A stretch of 64,000 bases of DNA, from assembly GCF_020181595.1 (NCBI RefSeq), contig NZ_CP084028.1, forward strand, positions 1,459,637-1,523,636, given 5' to 3'. The notes under the pieces were generated by a model that saw only the letters and a program-made list of their open reading frames with translations, had not been told where the DNA came from and searched no databases. This stretch comes from [Mycobacterium] vasticus (lineage in GTDB: Bacteria; Actinomycetota; Actinomycetes; Mycobacteriales; Mycobacteriaceae). The translations under genes and the position numbers were made by a program. Positions 52,101-62,381 of this stretch are shown one piece after another. Every line of letters starts with the position of its first letter. Position 1 is the first letter of the stretch.

Positions 52101-54704
52101 ATGATTCAGTGGGGGGCACCATCGGTGCCGGTCGCTGCGCCGCCCGTTGCGCAGCCCGCCGCGCCGCGCCGCCGGGGCGGGCCGCGCGGGCCGGTGTTCC
52201 TGGGTTCCAACATCGTGATCCTGGCATGGCTGGTCGTGGCGGTGACGCTGTTGCTGGCGCACGACGCGATCGCGCACCCGATCTGGCTTCCGGTGCACGC
52301 ACTGCTGCTCGGCGCGGCCACCAACGCGATCATCATCTGGTCGGGTCACTTCACCTCCACACTGTGCCGGGTACCCGACCCGCCGCACTGGCACCTGGTG
52401 GCCAAGCTGGCGGTGCTCAACACCGGGGTGATCGCCGCGCTCGGCGGTGTCGCCCTGGGTGCCATGGCGCTGACCGGTCTCGGTGGGGCGGTGGTCGCCG
52501 GTGTCGCCGTCGCCCACGGCGCCGAGCTGTTCGGGATGAAGAAGAAGGCGCTCTCCGCGCGCTTCGACTACCTGGTCAGCTTCTACCTGGCCGCGCTGAC
52601 GGCGCTGCTGATCGGATCGGTGGCCGGAGCAGCGATGGCACTGGGCTTCAACGACGTCGCCACGTGGTATCCGCGGTTGTGGACCACCCATGTGCACGTC
52701 ATGCTCTACGGCTGGATCGGGCTGACAGTGGTGGGCACACTGTTCACCCTGTGGCCCACCACAATCCGGGAGAAGATCACCGACCGCAGCTACGCGATGG
52801 CACACCGGGCACTGCCGGTGCTGGCGGCCGGACTGGGTGTGGCCGTGGTGGGCCTGCTGGCCGGCAGCTGGTGGGTGGCGGTGGCGGGACTGGCCGGCTA
52901 CGCGGCCGGCGTCGTCGTTGCCGTCGTCGGGCTGTGGCCGGGCCGCAGCTTCACCGGCTCGGCAGCCTGGATGATGGTCGGTGCGATCTGCTGGCTCGCG
53001 ATCGCCGTGATGGTCGAGGTCGTCGGCCTGATCGCGACCCGATCCACCGACGGGCTGCCGGTATTCGTCGAACACACCCTGTTGCCGCTGCTGGCGGTGG
53101 GTTTCGTCGCCCAGATCCTGCTCGGGGCGTTGAGTCAGCTGCTGCCGGTCCTGGTGGCCCACGGCCCGCCGATACGCAAAGCCGCGATCGCCTATCTGGA
53201 CCAGGGCTGGCAGGTGCGGGTGGGTGCGATCAACGCCGCCGTGCCGCTGGTGGCCGGACCGTGGCACGGTGTGGTCCCGGTGATCGGCTGGGTGCTGGCC
53301 GCCGTCGCGGTCGCCAGTTTCCTGCTGCTGGCCCTGCGGCTCGCGCTGCCGGTGGCGCTGCGCGGGCCCCTCGACCCCGAGACAATGGGATCGCATCCGA
53401 AGGCGGTGACAGCCGGGGTTGCGGTGGCGTCGCTGGTGGCGGCCGCAGCGGCGCTGACGCTGGGAATGGGCGCCCCGGCACCCTCGGGGGCCGCGGCCGT
53501 CAGCGGTGCGGCCCACACCGTCGACGTCACGTTGAACAACATGCGCTTCTCGCCCGATGTCATCGACGTGCCTGCCGGAACCCGGCTGGTGCTGCGGGTC
53601 ACCAACGCCGACGGACTGCCGCATGACCTGCGGGTGGACACCGGCGAACACACCCCGCGGCTGAGCCGCGGCCAGACCGCGGTGCTCGATCTCGGTGTGG
53701 TGCAACAAGACCGGGACGTATGGTGCGATGTGCCCGGACATCGGGCCGCCGGCATGACGATGACGATTCACGCCGTCGGCGGGGTCCCGCGCCACCAGCA
53801 CGGCGGCGGCGGTCACGACGGCATGCCCGCGCCGGCTGTCCTGGACCTGGCCGCCGACCCGTCCCCGGGCTGGAAGCCCCACGACGCGGTGCTGGCCCCG
53901 GCGACCCCCGGCGTGCACCGGGTGGAGCTGCGCGCCGTCGACCAGGAACTGGAAGTCGCGCCCGGCCGCCGCGAGGTCCGCTGGACCTTCGGTGGGGTCG
54001 AGCCGGCACCCACACTGCACGGCAAGGTCGGCGACACCTTCGAGATCACCCTCATCAACGACTCGACCATGGGCCACGGCATCGACTTCCACGCCGGCGC
54101 GCTGGCCCCGGACCAGCCGATGCGCACCCTGAATCCGGGGGAGCGTCTGGTCTACCGGTTCACCGCACGACGGGCCGGGGCGTGGCTGTACCACTGCAGC
54201 ACACCGCCGATGACGCTGCACATCGCCAACGGCATGTACGGCGCGGTGATCATCGACCCGCCCGGTCTGCCGGCAGTGGACCGGGAGTACGCCCTGGTCG
54301 GCGCCCAGCTCTACGCGGGCGCTCCGGACGCCGACGCCAAGACCGCCGCGATCCGCGCCGGGCAACCCGACGGGTGGATGTTCAACGGCACCGCGGCGCA
54401 ATACATGCACGCTCCGCTGCCCGCACGCGTCGGTGAGCGGGTGCGGGTCTGGCTGGTCAACGCCGGGCCGGGTGACTCGGTCGCGTTCCACGTCGTCGGG
54501 ACCCAGTTCGACACCGTCTACAAGGAAGGCGCCTGGCTGCTGCGCCCGAACGATCCCGGTGGTTCCCAGGCGCTGGATCTGGCGCCCGCCCAAGGCGGTT
54601 TCGTCGAGATGACCTTCCCCGAGCCGGGCCACTACCCGTTCATGGATCACGACATGCGGCACGCCGAGAACGGGGCACACGGCATCTTCGAGGTCTCCGG
54701 GTAG
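52101..54704 (+). CDS. Membrane-anchored copper nitrite reductase-like fusion
   Basis: An 867-residue three-part protein. Residues about 30-460 hold ten or more transmembrane segments with histidines in WSGHFTST and TTHVHVMLYGW, like NnrS or heme-copper membrane proteins. Residues about 475-565 are a cupredoxin with type 1 ligands (GLPHDLR, DVWCDVPGHRAAGM). Residues about 575-867 are a NirK-like two-domain multicopper oxidase: MGHGIDFH, LYHCSTPPMTLHIANGMYG, and type 2 histidines in VAFHVVG and HDMRHAENG. It may reduce nitrite or oxidise a substrate with electrons passed along the fused domains. Single-gene unit, likely leaderless. Confidence 0.85.
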   Translation: MIQWGAPSVPVAAPPVAQPAAPRRRGGPRGPVFLGSNIVILAWLVVAVTLLLAHDAIAHPIWLPVHALLLGAATNAIIIWSGHFTSTLCRVPDPPHWHLVAKLAVLNTGVIAALGGVALGAMALTGLGGAVVAGVAVAHGAELFGMKKKALSARFDYLVSFYLAALTALLIGSVAGAAMALGFNDVATWYPRLWTTHVHVMLYGWIGLTVVGTLFTLWPTTIREKITDRSYAMAHRALPVLAAGLGVAVVGLLAGSWWVAVAGLAGYAAGVVVAVVGLWPGRSFTGSAAWMMVGAICWLAIAVMVEVVGLIATRSTDGLPVFVEHTLLPLLAVGFVAQILLGALSQLLPVLVAHGPPIRKAAIAYLDQGWQVRVGAINAAVPLVAGPWHGVVPVIGWVLAAVAVASFLLLALRLALPVALRGPLDPETMGSHPKAVTAGVAVASLVAAAAALTLGMGAPAPSGAAAVSGAAHTVDVTLNNMRFSPDVIDVPAGTRLVLRVTNADGLPHDLRVDTGEHTPRLSRGQTAVLDLGVVQQDRDVWCDVPGHRAAGMTMTIHAVGGVPRHQHGGGGHDGMPAPAVLDLAADPSPGWKPHDAVLAPATPGVHRVELRAVDQELEVAPGRREVRWTFGGVEPAPTLHGKVGDTFEITLINDSTMGHGIDFHAGALAPDQPMRTLNPGERLVYRFTARRAGAWLYHCSTPPMTLHIANGMYGAVIIDPPGLPAVDREYALVGAQLYAGAPDADAKTAAIRAGQPDGWMFNGTAAQYMHAPLPARVGERVRVWLVNAGPGDSVAFHVVGTQFDTVYKEGAWLLRPNDPGGSQALDLAPAQGGFVEMTFPEPGHYPFMDHDMRHAENGAHGIFEVSG

Positions 54705-54773
54705 CTGCACGACTGGACTGCGAAGCGGTCCAGACACGGCTCGCGATCAACGGAGCCGCCGCGGGATCGCTGG

Positions 54774-54779
54774 CATAAT
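54774..54779 (+). promoter_or_regulatory. Promoter -10 box of bkdABC
   Basis: CATAAT in an extended TGG context lies about 27 bases before bkdA, with an AAGGAGG ribosome site between. It gives the bkd genes their own promoter now that they are separated from citE. Confidence 0.45.
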
Positions 54780-54805
54780 GAGACCAGCGTCACAAGGAGG
54801 CTCAC

Positions 54806-55900
54806 ATGGGCCAGCTGCCAGGGGTTACCGGTTCGCAGGTCAGTCTCGACCCTGTGCAGCTGATCGGGCCCGACGGCGATCCCACCGGCGAGCAACGCTA
54901 CAGCCGGGACCTTCCCGAAGAGACCCTGAGCTGGCTCTACGAGCAGATGGTGCTCACCCGCGAGCTCGACATCGAACTGGTCAACCTGCAGCGGCAGGGG
55001 GAGTTGGCGCTGTATGCGTCCTGCCGCGGCCAGGAGGCGGCGCAGGTCGGCGCCACGGCACCGCTGCGCAAGACCGACTGGCTGTTCCCGCAGTACCGCG
55101 AACTGGGGGTCTTCCTCACCCGGGGCATTCCGGCCTGGCACGTTGCGGCCGCCTGGCGCGGAACCTGGAACGGCGGCCTGGAGTTCACCGCGAAGAACTG
55201 TGCGCCCATCTGCGTTCCGATCGGCACCCAGGCGCTGCACGCGGTCGGTGCGGCGATGGCCGCGCAGCGCCTTGACGAACACTCCGCCACCGTCGCGTTC
55301 GTCGGCGACGGCGCCACCAGCGAGGGCGATGTCCACGAGGCGCTCAACTTCGCCGCGGTGTTCGCCGCCCCGTGTGTGTTCTACGTGCAGAACAATCAGT
55401 GGGCCATCTCAGTACCGCTGCACAAACAGACCACCGCGCCGTCACTGGCGCACAAGGCGATCGGCTACGGCATGCCCGGCATCCGGGTGGACGGCAATGA
55501 TCCACTGGCCTGCTACGCGGTGATGGCGCAGGCGGCCGAGCGTGCCCGAAACGGCGGCGGGCCGACGTTGATCGAGGCCGTCACCTACCGGCTCGGCCCG
55601 CACACCACCTCTGACGACCCGACCCGCTACCGCAGCAGCGCCGAGGTGCAACAGTGGGCCGCATTGGATCCGATCCCGCGCTACCGGACCTACCTGGACA
55701 ACACCGGGATCTGGTCGCAGCGCCTGCAGGACCGGCTCGACGCGCGGGCCAAGCGGCTGCGCACCGAATTGCGCGAGGCCACCGTCGGCGCGGGCGACAT
55801 CGACGTCGACGAGGTCTTCACCGCGGTGTTCGCCGAGATCACCCCGGAACTGCAGCAGCAGCGGCGTGCGCTGCACGCCGAATTGGCCAGGGAGCGCTGA
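54806..55900 (+). CDS. bkdA: Branched-chain keto-acid dehydrogenase E1 alpha
   Basis: A 364-residue E1 alpha subunit. The thiamine-diphosphate motif GDGATSEGD (167-175) runs to NN at 196-197; YRLGPHTTSDDPTRYR near 270 is the phosphorylation-loop region. With BkdB it decarboxylates the keto acids of Leu, Ile and Val. Strong AAGGAGG site before the ATG. Counterpart Rv2497c. Confidence 0.94.
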   Translation: MGQLPGVTGSQVSLDPVQLIGPDGDPTGEQRYSRDLPEETLSWLYEQMVLTRELDIELVNLQRQGELALYASCRGQEAAQVGATAPLRKTDWLFPQYRELGVFLTRGIPAWHVAAAWRGTWNGGLEFTAKNCAPICVPIGTQALHAVGAAMAAQRLDEHSATVAFVGDGATSEGDVHEALNFAAVFAAPCVFYVQNNQWAISVPLHKQTTAPSLAHKAIGYGMPGIRVDGNDPLACYAVMAQAAERARNGGGPTLIEAVTYRLGPHTTSDDPTRYRSSAEVQQWAALDPIPRYRTYLDNTGIWSQRLQDRLDARAKRLRTELREATVGAGDIDVDEVFTAVFAEITPELQQQRRALHAELARER

Positions 55901-56949
55901 TGACCCAGATCCTGGAGCCGCCCACCCAGCCGGCAACGCCGCAGAAGCAACCCCGCAACGGCGCGACCGCCGGCCAGCTGACCATGGTGGCCGCACTCAA
56001 CCAGGCGCTGCGCGACGCGATGGACGCCGATCGACGAGTCCTGGTGTTCGGTACCGACGTCGGAGTGCAGGGCGGGGTCTTCCGGGTGACCGAAGGACTG
56101 GCCGAAACCTTCGGGGAACAACGTTGTTTCGACACGCCGCTGGCCGAATCGGCGGTGATCGGCATCGCCATCGGCATGGCGGTCCGCGGATTCGTTCCGG
56201 TGCCGGAGATCCAGTTCGACGGGTTCAGCTACCCGGCCCTGGACCAGGTGGTCAGCCACCTGGCCAAGTACCGGAGCAGAACCCGCGGCGCGGTGCCCAT
56301 GCCGGTCACCGTGCGCATCCCGTCGTTCGGGGGAATCGGCGCGGCCGAACACCATTCGGAGTCCACCGAGACCTACTGGGCACACACCGCCGGTCTGAAG
56401 GTGGTGGTCCCGGCCGACCCGTCGGATGCCTACTGGCTGCTGCGGCACGCCATCACCACTCCCGATCCGGTGATGTTCTTAGAACCCAAGAGACGGTATT
56501 GGGTCCGCGGGGCCGTGGACACCGAACACCCGGCGCCGGGAATCGGGTGCGCCGCGGTGCGCCGATCCGGTACCGACGTCACGGTGCTCACCTACGGCGG
56601 TGGCGTGGCGACCGCACTGTCGGCGGCGGAAATCGCTGCGCAACAACACGGGTGGAGCCTGGAGGTCGTCGACCTGCGCTCACTGGTCCCGCTCGACTTC
56701 GACACCGTCGCGGCATCGGTGCGGCACACCGGACGGTGTGTGGTGCTGCATGAGGGCCCGCGCAACCTCGGGTACGGAGCCGAGCTGGCGGCGCGCATCT
56801 CCGAGGAACTGTTCTACGAGTTGGAAGCACCGGTGTTGCGTGCCAGCGGTTTCGACACTCCCTATCCACCCGCGCGGCTGGAACGGCTCTGGTTGCCGGG
56901 GCCGGACCGGCTGTTGGACCTCGTCCAGCGCGTCCTGGAACTGCCATGA
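55900..56949 (+). CDS. bkdB: Branched-chain keto-acid dehydrogenase E1 beta
   Basis: A 349-residue E1 beta subunit: [14 protein letters not shown] near 30, [18 protein letters not shown] near 52, [17 protein letters not shown] near 145, [13 protein letters not shown] near 230. ATG overlaps the bkdA stop (TGATG). Together they form the alpha2-beta2 E1 component. Counterpart Rv2496c. Confidence 0.94.
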   Translation: MTQILEPPTQPATPQKQPRNGATAGQLTMVAALNQALRDAMDADRRVLVFGTDVGVQGGVFRVTEGLAETFGEQRCFDTPLAESAVIGIAIGMAVRGFVPVPEIQFDGFSYPALDQVVSHLAKYRSRTRGAVPMPVTVRIPSFGGIGAAEHHSESTETYWAHTAGLKVVVPADPSDAYWLLRHAITTPDPVMFLEPKRRYWVRGAVDTEHPAPGIGCAAVRRSGTDVTVLTYGGGVATALSAAEIAAQQHGWSLEVVDLRSLVPLDFDTVAASVRHTGRCVVLHEGPRNLGYGAELAARISEELFYELEAPVLRASGFDTPYPPARLERLWLPGPDRLLDLVQRVLELP

Positions 56950-58100
56950 GCGCCCAGACATTCGCGGTCCCCGATCTCGGTGAGGGTCTCGAAGAGGTGA
57001 TCCTGACCAGGTGGAATGTCGCCGTGGGTGATCAGGTGGAGCTCAATGCGGTGCTGTGCACGGTGGAGACGGCCAAAGCCGAGGTGGAGATCCCCAGCCC
57101 GTTCGCCGGCCGGGTGATCGAGCTGGGCGGCGCCGAAGGTGCCGTGCTCGCCGTCGGGGCGCCCTTGGTGCGCATCGACACCGACGCCGACGGGCGCACA
57201 CCGGTACTGGTTGGCTACGGGGCCGACGACGCCGTCGACACCAGCCGACGCGCCTGCACCGCCAGCGGTCGGCCCAAGGCCAAACCGGCCGCCCGCAAGC
57301 TCGCCGCCGAATTGGGAGTCGACCTGGGTGCGGTGGCTCCGGGCCCCGGCGGGGTGATCACCGCTGAGGGCGTGCGGGCAGCGGCCGGCAGCCGGAGTGT
57401 CGAGTCCGACGAACGCCCGCTGACCCCGGTTCAGGCCGCGATGGCCAAGCGGATGGTGCTGTCCCGCAGCAGTATTCCCGATGCGCACGCCAGCCTGGGG
57501 GTGGACTGCACCAACCTCCTGCAGCTTCGCGATCGCCTTGCCGTCACATCGGACGAGGTGGCGATCACCCCATTCGTGCTGACCCTGCGGCTGCTGATCA
57601 TCGCCCTGCAGCGACACCCGGTGCTCAACGCGACCTGGATCGACGCCGACGAGCGACCGTCGATCCGCACCCATCGCGCGATACACCTGGGCTTCGGTGT
57701 GGCCGCGCCCCGCGGTCTGCTGGTGCCGGTGGTGTTCGACGCCGACCGCAAGACCACCAGAGAACTGGCCGACTCGGTGGCCCGGCTGATCGCGGCGGCC
57801 AGAGCAGGCACCCTGGCACCCACCGAACTGCAGGGTTCGACGTTCACGGTGTCCAACTTCGGTGCCCTGGGAATCGACGACGGCGTGCCGGTGATCAACT
57901 ACCCGGAGGCGGCCATCTTAGGAATGGGCTCGCTGAAGCCGCGGCCGGCGGTCGTCGGTGACATCGTGGTGGTCCGCCCGCAGATGACACTGACCTGCGC
58001 CTTCGACCATCGGGTGGCCGACGGCGCCCAGATTGCCGAATTCCTTTGTACGCTAAGAGATCTGATAGAGAACCCGGATACCGCGCTGCTGGATCTGTAG
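56946..58100 (+). CDS. bkdC: Branched-chain keto-acid dehydrogenase E2
   Basis: A 384-residue dihydrolipoyl acyltransferase with one lipoyl domain (Lys44 in ETAKAEV), a peripheral-subunit-binding domain ([15 protein letters not shown] near 118) and a catalytic domain ending with His355-Asp359 (HRVADG). It transfers the branched acyl group to CoA. Overlaps bkdB by four bases. Counterpart Rv2495c; its stop nearly touches the convergent echA14 stop. Confidence 0.94.
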   Translation: MSAQTFAVPDLGEGLEEVILTRWNVAVGDQVELNAVLCTVETAKAEVEIPSPFAGRVIELGGAEGAVLAVGAPLVRIDTDADGRTPVLVGYGADDAVDTSRRACTASGRPKAKPAARKLAAELGVDLGAVAPGPGGVITAEGVRAAAGSRSVESDERPLTPVQAAMAKRMVLSRSSIPDAHASLGVDCTNLLQLRDRLAVTSDEVAITPFVLTLRLLIIALQRHPVLNATWIDADERPSIRTHRAIHLGFGVAAPRGLLVPVVFDADRKTTRELADSVARLIAAARAGTLAPTELQGSTFTVSNFGALGIDDGVPVINYPEAAILGMGSLKPRPAVVGDIVVVRPQMTLTCAFDHRVADGAQIAEFLCTLRDLIENPDTALLDL

Positions 58101-58101
58101 G

Positions 58102-58860
58102 TCAGCTGCGCCGGGCGGCGGCGAGTCGGGCCGCGAACTCCGGTGACTCGACACTGGCCACCTGCGGGCCGAGTTCGGTGCGCTTGGCGAACTCGTGCTG
58201 CTCGCCCTCGACCGCACCGGGACTCGCGGTGGCCCGCATGGTCGCCTTGGTCGCCAGCACCACATCCCGCGGCGCGGAGGCGGGACCGGCGGCCAGCTCC
58301 AGCGCCGCAGCCACCGCGTCATCGCTGACCTGCAGGGCCAGCCCGTGACGCACCGCCGCGTCGGCGTCGAAGCGCATGCCGAACAATAGGGCAGCGCGAG
58401 CCACCTGCGGCCCCACCGAGCGGTTCAGCATCCAGGTGGCACCACCACCCGGGTGGATCCCGAGCTTCTGGAAGCGGGCGTCGAACAGTGCCGCAGGACC
58501 CGCGATCCGTACGTCGGCCGCCAGGGCCAGGTTGAGCCCGGCGCCCACTGCGGCGCCGTTGACCGCGGCGATGGTGGGCAGCGTGCACTGCGCCACGGCC
58601 ATGAAGCCGTCGTAGAGCGCCAGCAACCCGTCCTCGGTGGCGGTGCCCAGCGCCGAGAGGTCCGCGCCGGCGCAGAACGCCCGGCCGGCGCCGGTGACCA
58701 CCACGGCGTGAACATCAGGATCGGACTCGGCACGCTGCACGGCGGCGCGCAGTTGCGCCGACATCGTGGCGGTGACCGCATTGCGGCGATCGGGGTCGTT
58801 GACGGTGATCAACGCCACCCGGTCGGTGACGCTGCACAGCACGAGATCAGGTGATGTCAT
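58102..58860 (-). CDS. echA14: Enoyl-CoA hydratase/isomerase EchA14
   Basis: A 252-residue crotonase-fold protein: [19 protein letters not shown] near 57-75 (oxyanion hole) and [19 protein letters not shown] near 100-118. The two catalytic glutamates of crotonase are not obvious (GAAVGAG and [14 protein letters not shown]), so hydratase activity is uncertain. Start at the ATG 58860; two GTGs just upstream are possible. Placed as Rv2486. Confidence 0.88.
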   Translation of the reverse strand: MTSPDLVLCSVTDRVALITVNDPDRRNAVTATMSAQLRAAVQRAESDPDVHAVVVTGAGRAFCAGADLSALGTATEDGLLALYDGFMAVAQCTLPTIAAVNGAAVGAGLNLALAADVRIAGPAALFDARFQKLGIHPGGGATWMLNRSVGPQVARAALLFGMRFDADAAVRHGLALQVSDDAVAAALELAAGPASAPRDVVLATKATMRATASPGAVEGEQHEFAKRTELGPQVASVESPEFAARLAAARRS

Positions 58861-58886
58861 CACCACAGTGTTGCCGCGCGAACCGG

Positions 58887-58976
58887 TCAGGCGACGAAGT
58901 ATATGACCACGGCGGATACCACCACTAGGGCGACCATGAAGGCGGTGTAAAGGAAGATCGTACGTTCGTGGCTCAT
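58887..58976 (-). CDS. Single-span membrane microprotein, 29 residues
   Basis: ATG AGC CAC GAA start gives [20 protein letters not shown] and a further nine residues to TGA: a charged N terminus and one hydrophobic helix. GGGTGAG lies 4-10 bases upstream and can also read as a TAGGGT -10 box. It fills the gap between echA14 and tRNA-Arg. Function unknown; too short for standard gene callers. Confidence 0.55.
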   Translation of the reverse strand: MSHERTIFLYTAFMVALVVVSAVVIYFVA

Positions 58977-58996
58977 GCGCTCACCCTATCCTGATG

Positions 58997-59070
58997 CGCC
59001 CCCGGCAGGACTCGAACCTGCGACCACAAGATTAGAAGTCATGTGCTCTATCCACCTGAGCTACGGAGGC
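58997..59070 (-). tRNA. tRNA-Arg (anticodon UCU)
   Basis: Minus-strand cloverleaf: acceptor GCCTCCG/CGGGGGC with one T-G pair, discriminator G, D arm TAGCTCAGGTGGATAGAGCA, anticodon loop CTTCTAA (anticodon TCT), T arm GGTTCGAGTCC. One T-T mismatch in the anticodon stem. No CCA encoded. Confidence 0.95.
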
Positions 59071-59304
59071 AATGCAGACCCAGTTTATCCGCCGCGGGCA
59101 GCCCATCGGAGGCGACCGAGCAATGCCGTGCCCGGCCATTTCCAATTCAGCGCGCCAACACGGTTTTTCGTTTTGCCGAGCGACGGCCGTTTCTGGAGAA
59201 ACGGCAACCTTCGCAATGGGCAAACGATTAGCGTTGAATGGTGCGCGTGAAGACTGTGAAACAGGAGGGGCGCGTCGTGGTGGCTGTGGAGTCGGGAGCT
59301 TCAC
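59071..59304 (+). other. Leader region of acyltransferase operon
   Basis: 234 bases without a gene. A perfect 8-bp hairpin GCCGTTTC-TGGA-GAAACGGC (59186-59205) lies about 100 bases before the WS/DGAT start and has no U-tract, so it may regulate rather than terminate. Confidence 0.35.
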
Positions 59305-60753
59305 ATGGGTGAGCTCGTCGACGCCGCCGGGCTGCCCACCGAACTCGGTGCCGTCGACTACCTGCTGCATCGAGGTGAGGCCAATCCGCGTACCCGCTCG
59401 GGGATCATGGGCCTGGAACTGCTCGACACCACACCGGACTGGGATCGCTTCCGGGGCCTGTTCGAGAACGTCTCGCGCCGGGTGCTGCGGCTGCGCCAGA
59501 AGGTGGTGGTGCCCACCCTGCCGACCGCGGCGCCGCGCTGGGTGGTCGACCCCGACTTCAACCTTGATTTCCACGTCCGCCGCGTTCGGGTGCCCGAACC
59601 CGGCGGGTTGCGCGAGGTACTCGACCTCGCCGAGGTGAGTCTGCAGTCCCCACTGGACATTCAGCGGCCGTTGTGGGCGGCCACTCTGGTCGAGGGCCTG
59701 GCCGGCGGGCGGGCCGCCACCCTGCTGCACCTGAGCCACGCGGTCACCGACGGGGTGGGCAGCGCCGCGATGTTCGGCCAGATCTACGACCTGGAACGCG
59801 ACCCGCCTGCCCGCGAATTACCGCCGCAACCGGTCCCGCAGGACCTGACCTCGGGCGACCTGATGCGCGACGGCATCAACCACCTGCCGGCGGCGGTGCT
59901 CGGTGGCACCCGCGACGCGTTGATCGGTGTTCTGTCGTTGGCCACCAGAACGGTTCGGGACCCGTTGGCGGCGGTGGCCGGTGCCATCGACTACGCGCGG
60001 TCCGGCGCGCGGGTGATGGCCCAGGCGGCCGAACCGTCGCCGTTGCTGCGCCGGCGCAGTCTGAGCAGTCGCACCCAGGCGATCGACATCCGGCTGTCGG
60101 ATCTGCACCGGGCGGCCAAGGCCGGCGGTGGCTCGATCAACGACGCCTACCTGGCCGCGCTGTCGGGTGCGCTGGGTCGCTATCACCGGGCACTGGGGGT
60201 ACCCATCGCCACTCTGCCGATGGCGATCCCGGTGAATCTGCGCGCCGAGGCGGACCCGGCCGGGGGCAACCGGTTCACCGGGTTGAACCTGGCCGCCCCG
60301 GTCGGCGTCAGCGACCCGGTGGAGCGGATCAAGCGGATCCGTGCGCAGATGACGCAGCGTCGTGAAGAGCCCGCGATGGACGTGATCGGGTCCATCGCAC
60401 CATTGCTCAGCGTGTTCCCGTCTCCGGTGCTGGAGAAGATGACCGAATCGGTGGTCGCGGCGGACGTGCAGGCCAGCAACGTGGCCTTCTATCCGGGCGA
60501 GACGTTCATCGCCGGAGCGAAGGTGTTGCGGCACTACGGAATCGGCCCACTGCCCGGGGTCGCGATGATGGTGGTGCTGATCTCGCGCGGTGGCGAGTGC
60601 AGCATCACGGTCCGCTACGACCGCGCCGCGGTGCGCGACGAGAACCTGTTCAACCGTTGCCTGGTGGAGGGATTCGACGAGGTGCTGGCGCTGGCCGGTG
60701 AACCCGCCCCGCACTGCGTGGCGGCATCATTTGACCCCGGAGTGCGGTCATGA
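59305..60753 (+). CDS. Wax ester synthase/diacylglycerol acyltransferase family protein
   Basis: A 482-residue WS/DGAT protein, counterpart of Rv2484c. The active-site motif reads LSHAVTDGVG near 143-152: the usual HHxxxDG has Ser in place of the first His, while catalytic His and Asp-Gly remain. Later family strings include NDAYLAALSGALG and NVAFYPGETF. It would esterify diacylglycerol or alcohols with acyl-CoA. GGGAGC precedes the ATG; overlaps plsC by ATGA. Confidence 0.9.
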   Translation: MGELVDAAGLPTELGAVDYLLHRGEANPRTRSGIMGLELLDTTPDWDRFRGLFENVSRRVLRLRQKVVVPTLPTAAPRWVVDPDFNLDFHVRRVRVPEPGGLREVLDLAEVSLQSPLDIQRPLWAATLVEGLAGGRAATLLHLSHAVTDGVGSAAMFGQIYDLERDPPARELPPQPVPQDLTSGDLMRDGINHLPAAVLGGTRDALIGVLSLATRTVRDPLAAVAGAIDYARSGARVMAQAAEPSPLLRRRSLSSRTQAIDIRLSDLHRAAKAGGGSINDAYLAALSGALGRYHRALGVPIATLPMAIPVNLRAEADPAGGNRFTGLNLAAPVGVSDPVERIKRIRAQMTQRREEPAMDVIGSIAPLLSVFPSPVLEKMTESVVAADVQASNVAFYPGETFIAGAKVLRHYGIGPLPGVAMMVVLISRGGECSITVRYDRAAVRDENLFNRCLVEGFDEVLALAGEPAPHCVAASFDPGVRS

Positions 60754-62377
60754 GCGACGAGCACACGCCGCCGCCGCGGGACATGCGCCTGCCCGGATCG
60801 GTTGCCGAGATCGCAGCCAGCCCGCCGGGCCCGAAGATCGGCGCGTTCTTCGACCTCGACGGCACCCTGGTGGCCGGTTTCACCGCGGTCATCCTCACCC
60901 GTGAGCGGTTCCGCAGTCGCGACATGGGTTTGGGGGAGTTGTTCGGCATGATCCAGGCCGGGCTCAACCACCAGCTCGGTCGCATCGAGTTCGAAGACCT
61001 CATCACCGCGGCGTCGTCGGCACTGCGCGGGCGTTCGATCACCGACCTCGACGAGATCGGCGAGCGGCTGTTCGTCCAGAAGATCGCCAAACGGATCTAC
61101 CCGGAGATGCGCGAAGTGGTCCGGGCGCACCAGGCACGCGGTCACACCGTGGTGCTCAGTTCCTCGGCGCTGACCATTCAGGTCGAGCCGGTGGCCCGTT
61201 TCCTGGGTATCGACAACACCCTCACCAACGTGTTCGTGACCGATGCGGACGGTGCGCTCACCGGGGAGGTGGTCGAACCGATCCTGTGGGGGCCGGGTAA
61301 GGCCGCCGCGGTGCAGAAGTTCGCCGCGGCCAACGGCATCGACCTGCAGGACAGCTACTTCTACGCCGACGGCGACGAGGACGTCGCGCTGATGCACCTG
61401 GTGGGCAACCCGCGGCCGACCAATCCCGAGGGCAAGATGGCCTCAGTGGCCCGCAAGCGGGGCTGGCCGATCCTGCAGTTCAACAGTCGGGGCGGCGGCG
61501 TCGTCGGCCAGCTGCGCAACCTGGCCGGCCTCGGATCGATGGTTCCCGTCGGTGCGGGAGCGATCGGGCTGGGCCTGCTCAGCGGCAGCAGACGCCGAGG
61601 TGTCAACTTCTTCACCTCGTTCTTTCCGCATCTGCTGCTGAGCCTTAACGGCGTGCGGCTCAACGTGATCGGCAAGGAGAACCTCACCGCGACCCGGCCG
61701 GCGGTGTTCATCTTCAACCACCGCAACCAGGTGGACCCGGTCATCACCGCTTCGCTGGTGCGCGACAACTGGGTCAGCGTCGGTAAGCGCGAGCTGGAGC
61801 GTGACCCGATTGCCGGACCGCTGGGCAAGCTCACCGAGATGGTGTTCATCGACCGCGATGACGCAGCCGCCGCGGTGGAATCACTGCACCAGGTCGAAGA
61901 GCGCGCCAAGCGGGGCCTGTCGGTGGTGATCGCCCCGGAGGGCACTCGGGTCGACACCACCGGGGTCGGGCCGTTCAAGAAGGGGCCCTTCCGAATTGCG
62001 ATGGCGGCCGGAATCCCGATCGTGCCGATCGTGATCCGCAACGCCGAGGTGGTCGCCGCCCGGGATTCGATGAGTGCCAATCCCGGCACCGTGGATGTCG
62101 CGGTGTTCCCGGCGATCTCGGTTCAGGACTGGACCGTGGACAACCTCAACGAGCGGATCGCCGAGGTGCGCCAGCTCTACCTCGACACCCTGGCCGACTG
62201 GCCGGTCGACGAGCTGCCGGAGCGGGAGGCCAAGCCCGCCAAGAAGACTTCGGCCAAGAAGGCGCCCGCCAAGAAAGCGTCCGCCGAAAAGGTTCCAGCC
62301 AAGAAGGCGGCCGCCAAGAAGGCTCCTGCTAAGAAGGCACCGGCCAAGAGGGCCCAGCCCAACCCGAAAGGGCCGCA

Positions 62378-62381
<4 letters not shown>
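60750..62381 (+). CDS. plsC: Bifunctional HAD phosphatase/PlsC acyltransferase
   Basis: A 543-residue fusion: SerB-type HAD phosphatase (FFDLDGTL, 33-40; [11 protein letters not shown] near 135; DGDEDVALM near 210) followed by a 1-acylglycerol-3-phosphate acyltransferase (HX4D NHRNQVD near 328; [18 protein letters not shown] near 395). The Lys/Ala/Pro tail (about 495-540) is built of [13 protein letters not shown] repeats. Makes phosphatidate and possibly dephosphorylates a product. Counterpart Rv2483c. Confidence 0.92.

Noticed and set aside
52032..54737. Long open frame on the minus strand opposite the NirK-like gene
   Set aside because: Its product is Arg/Gln/His-rich without any domain, whereas the plus strand encodes a full copper enzyme. 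It is a high-GC shadow.
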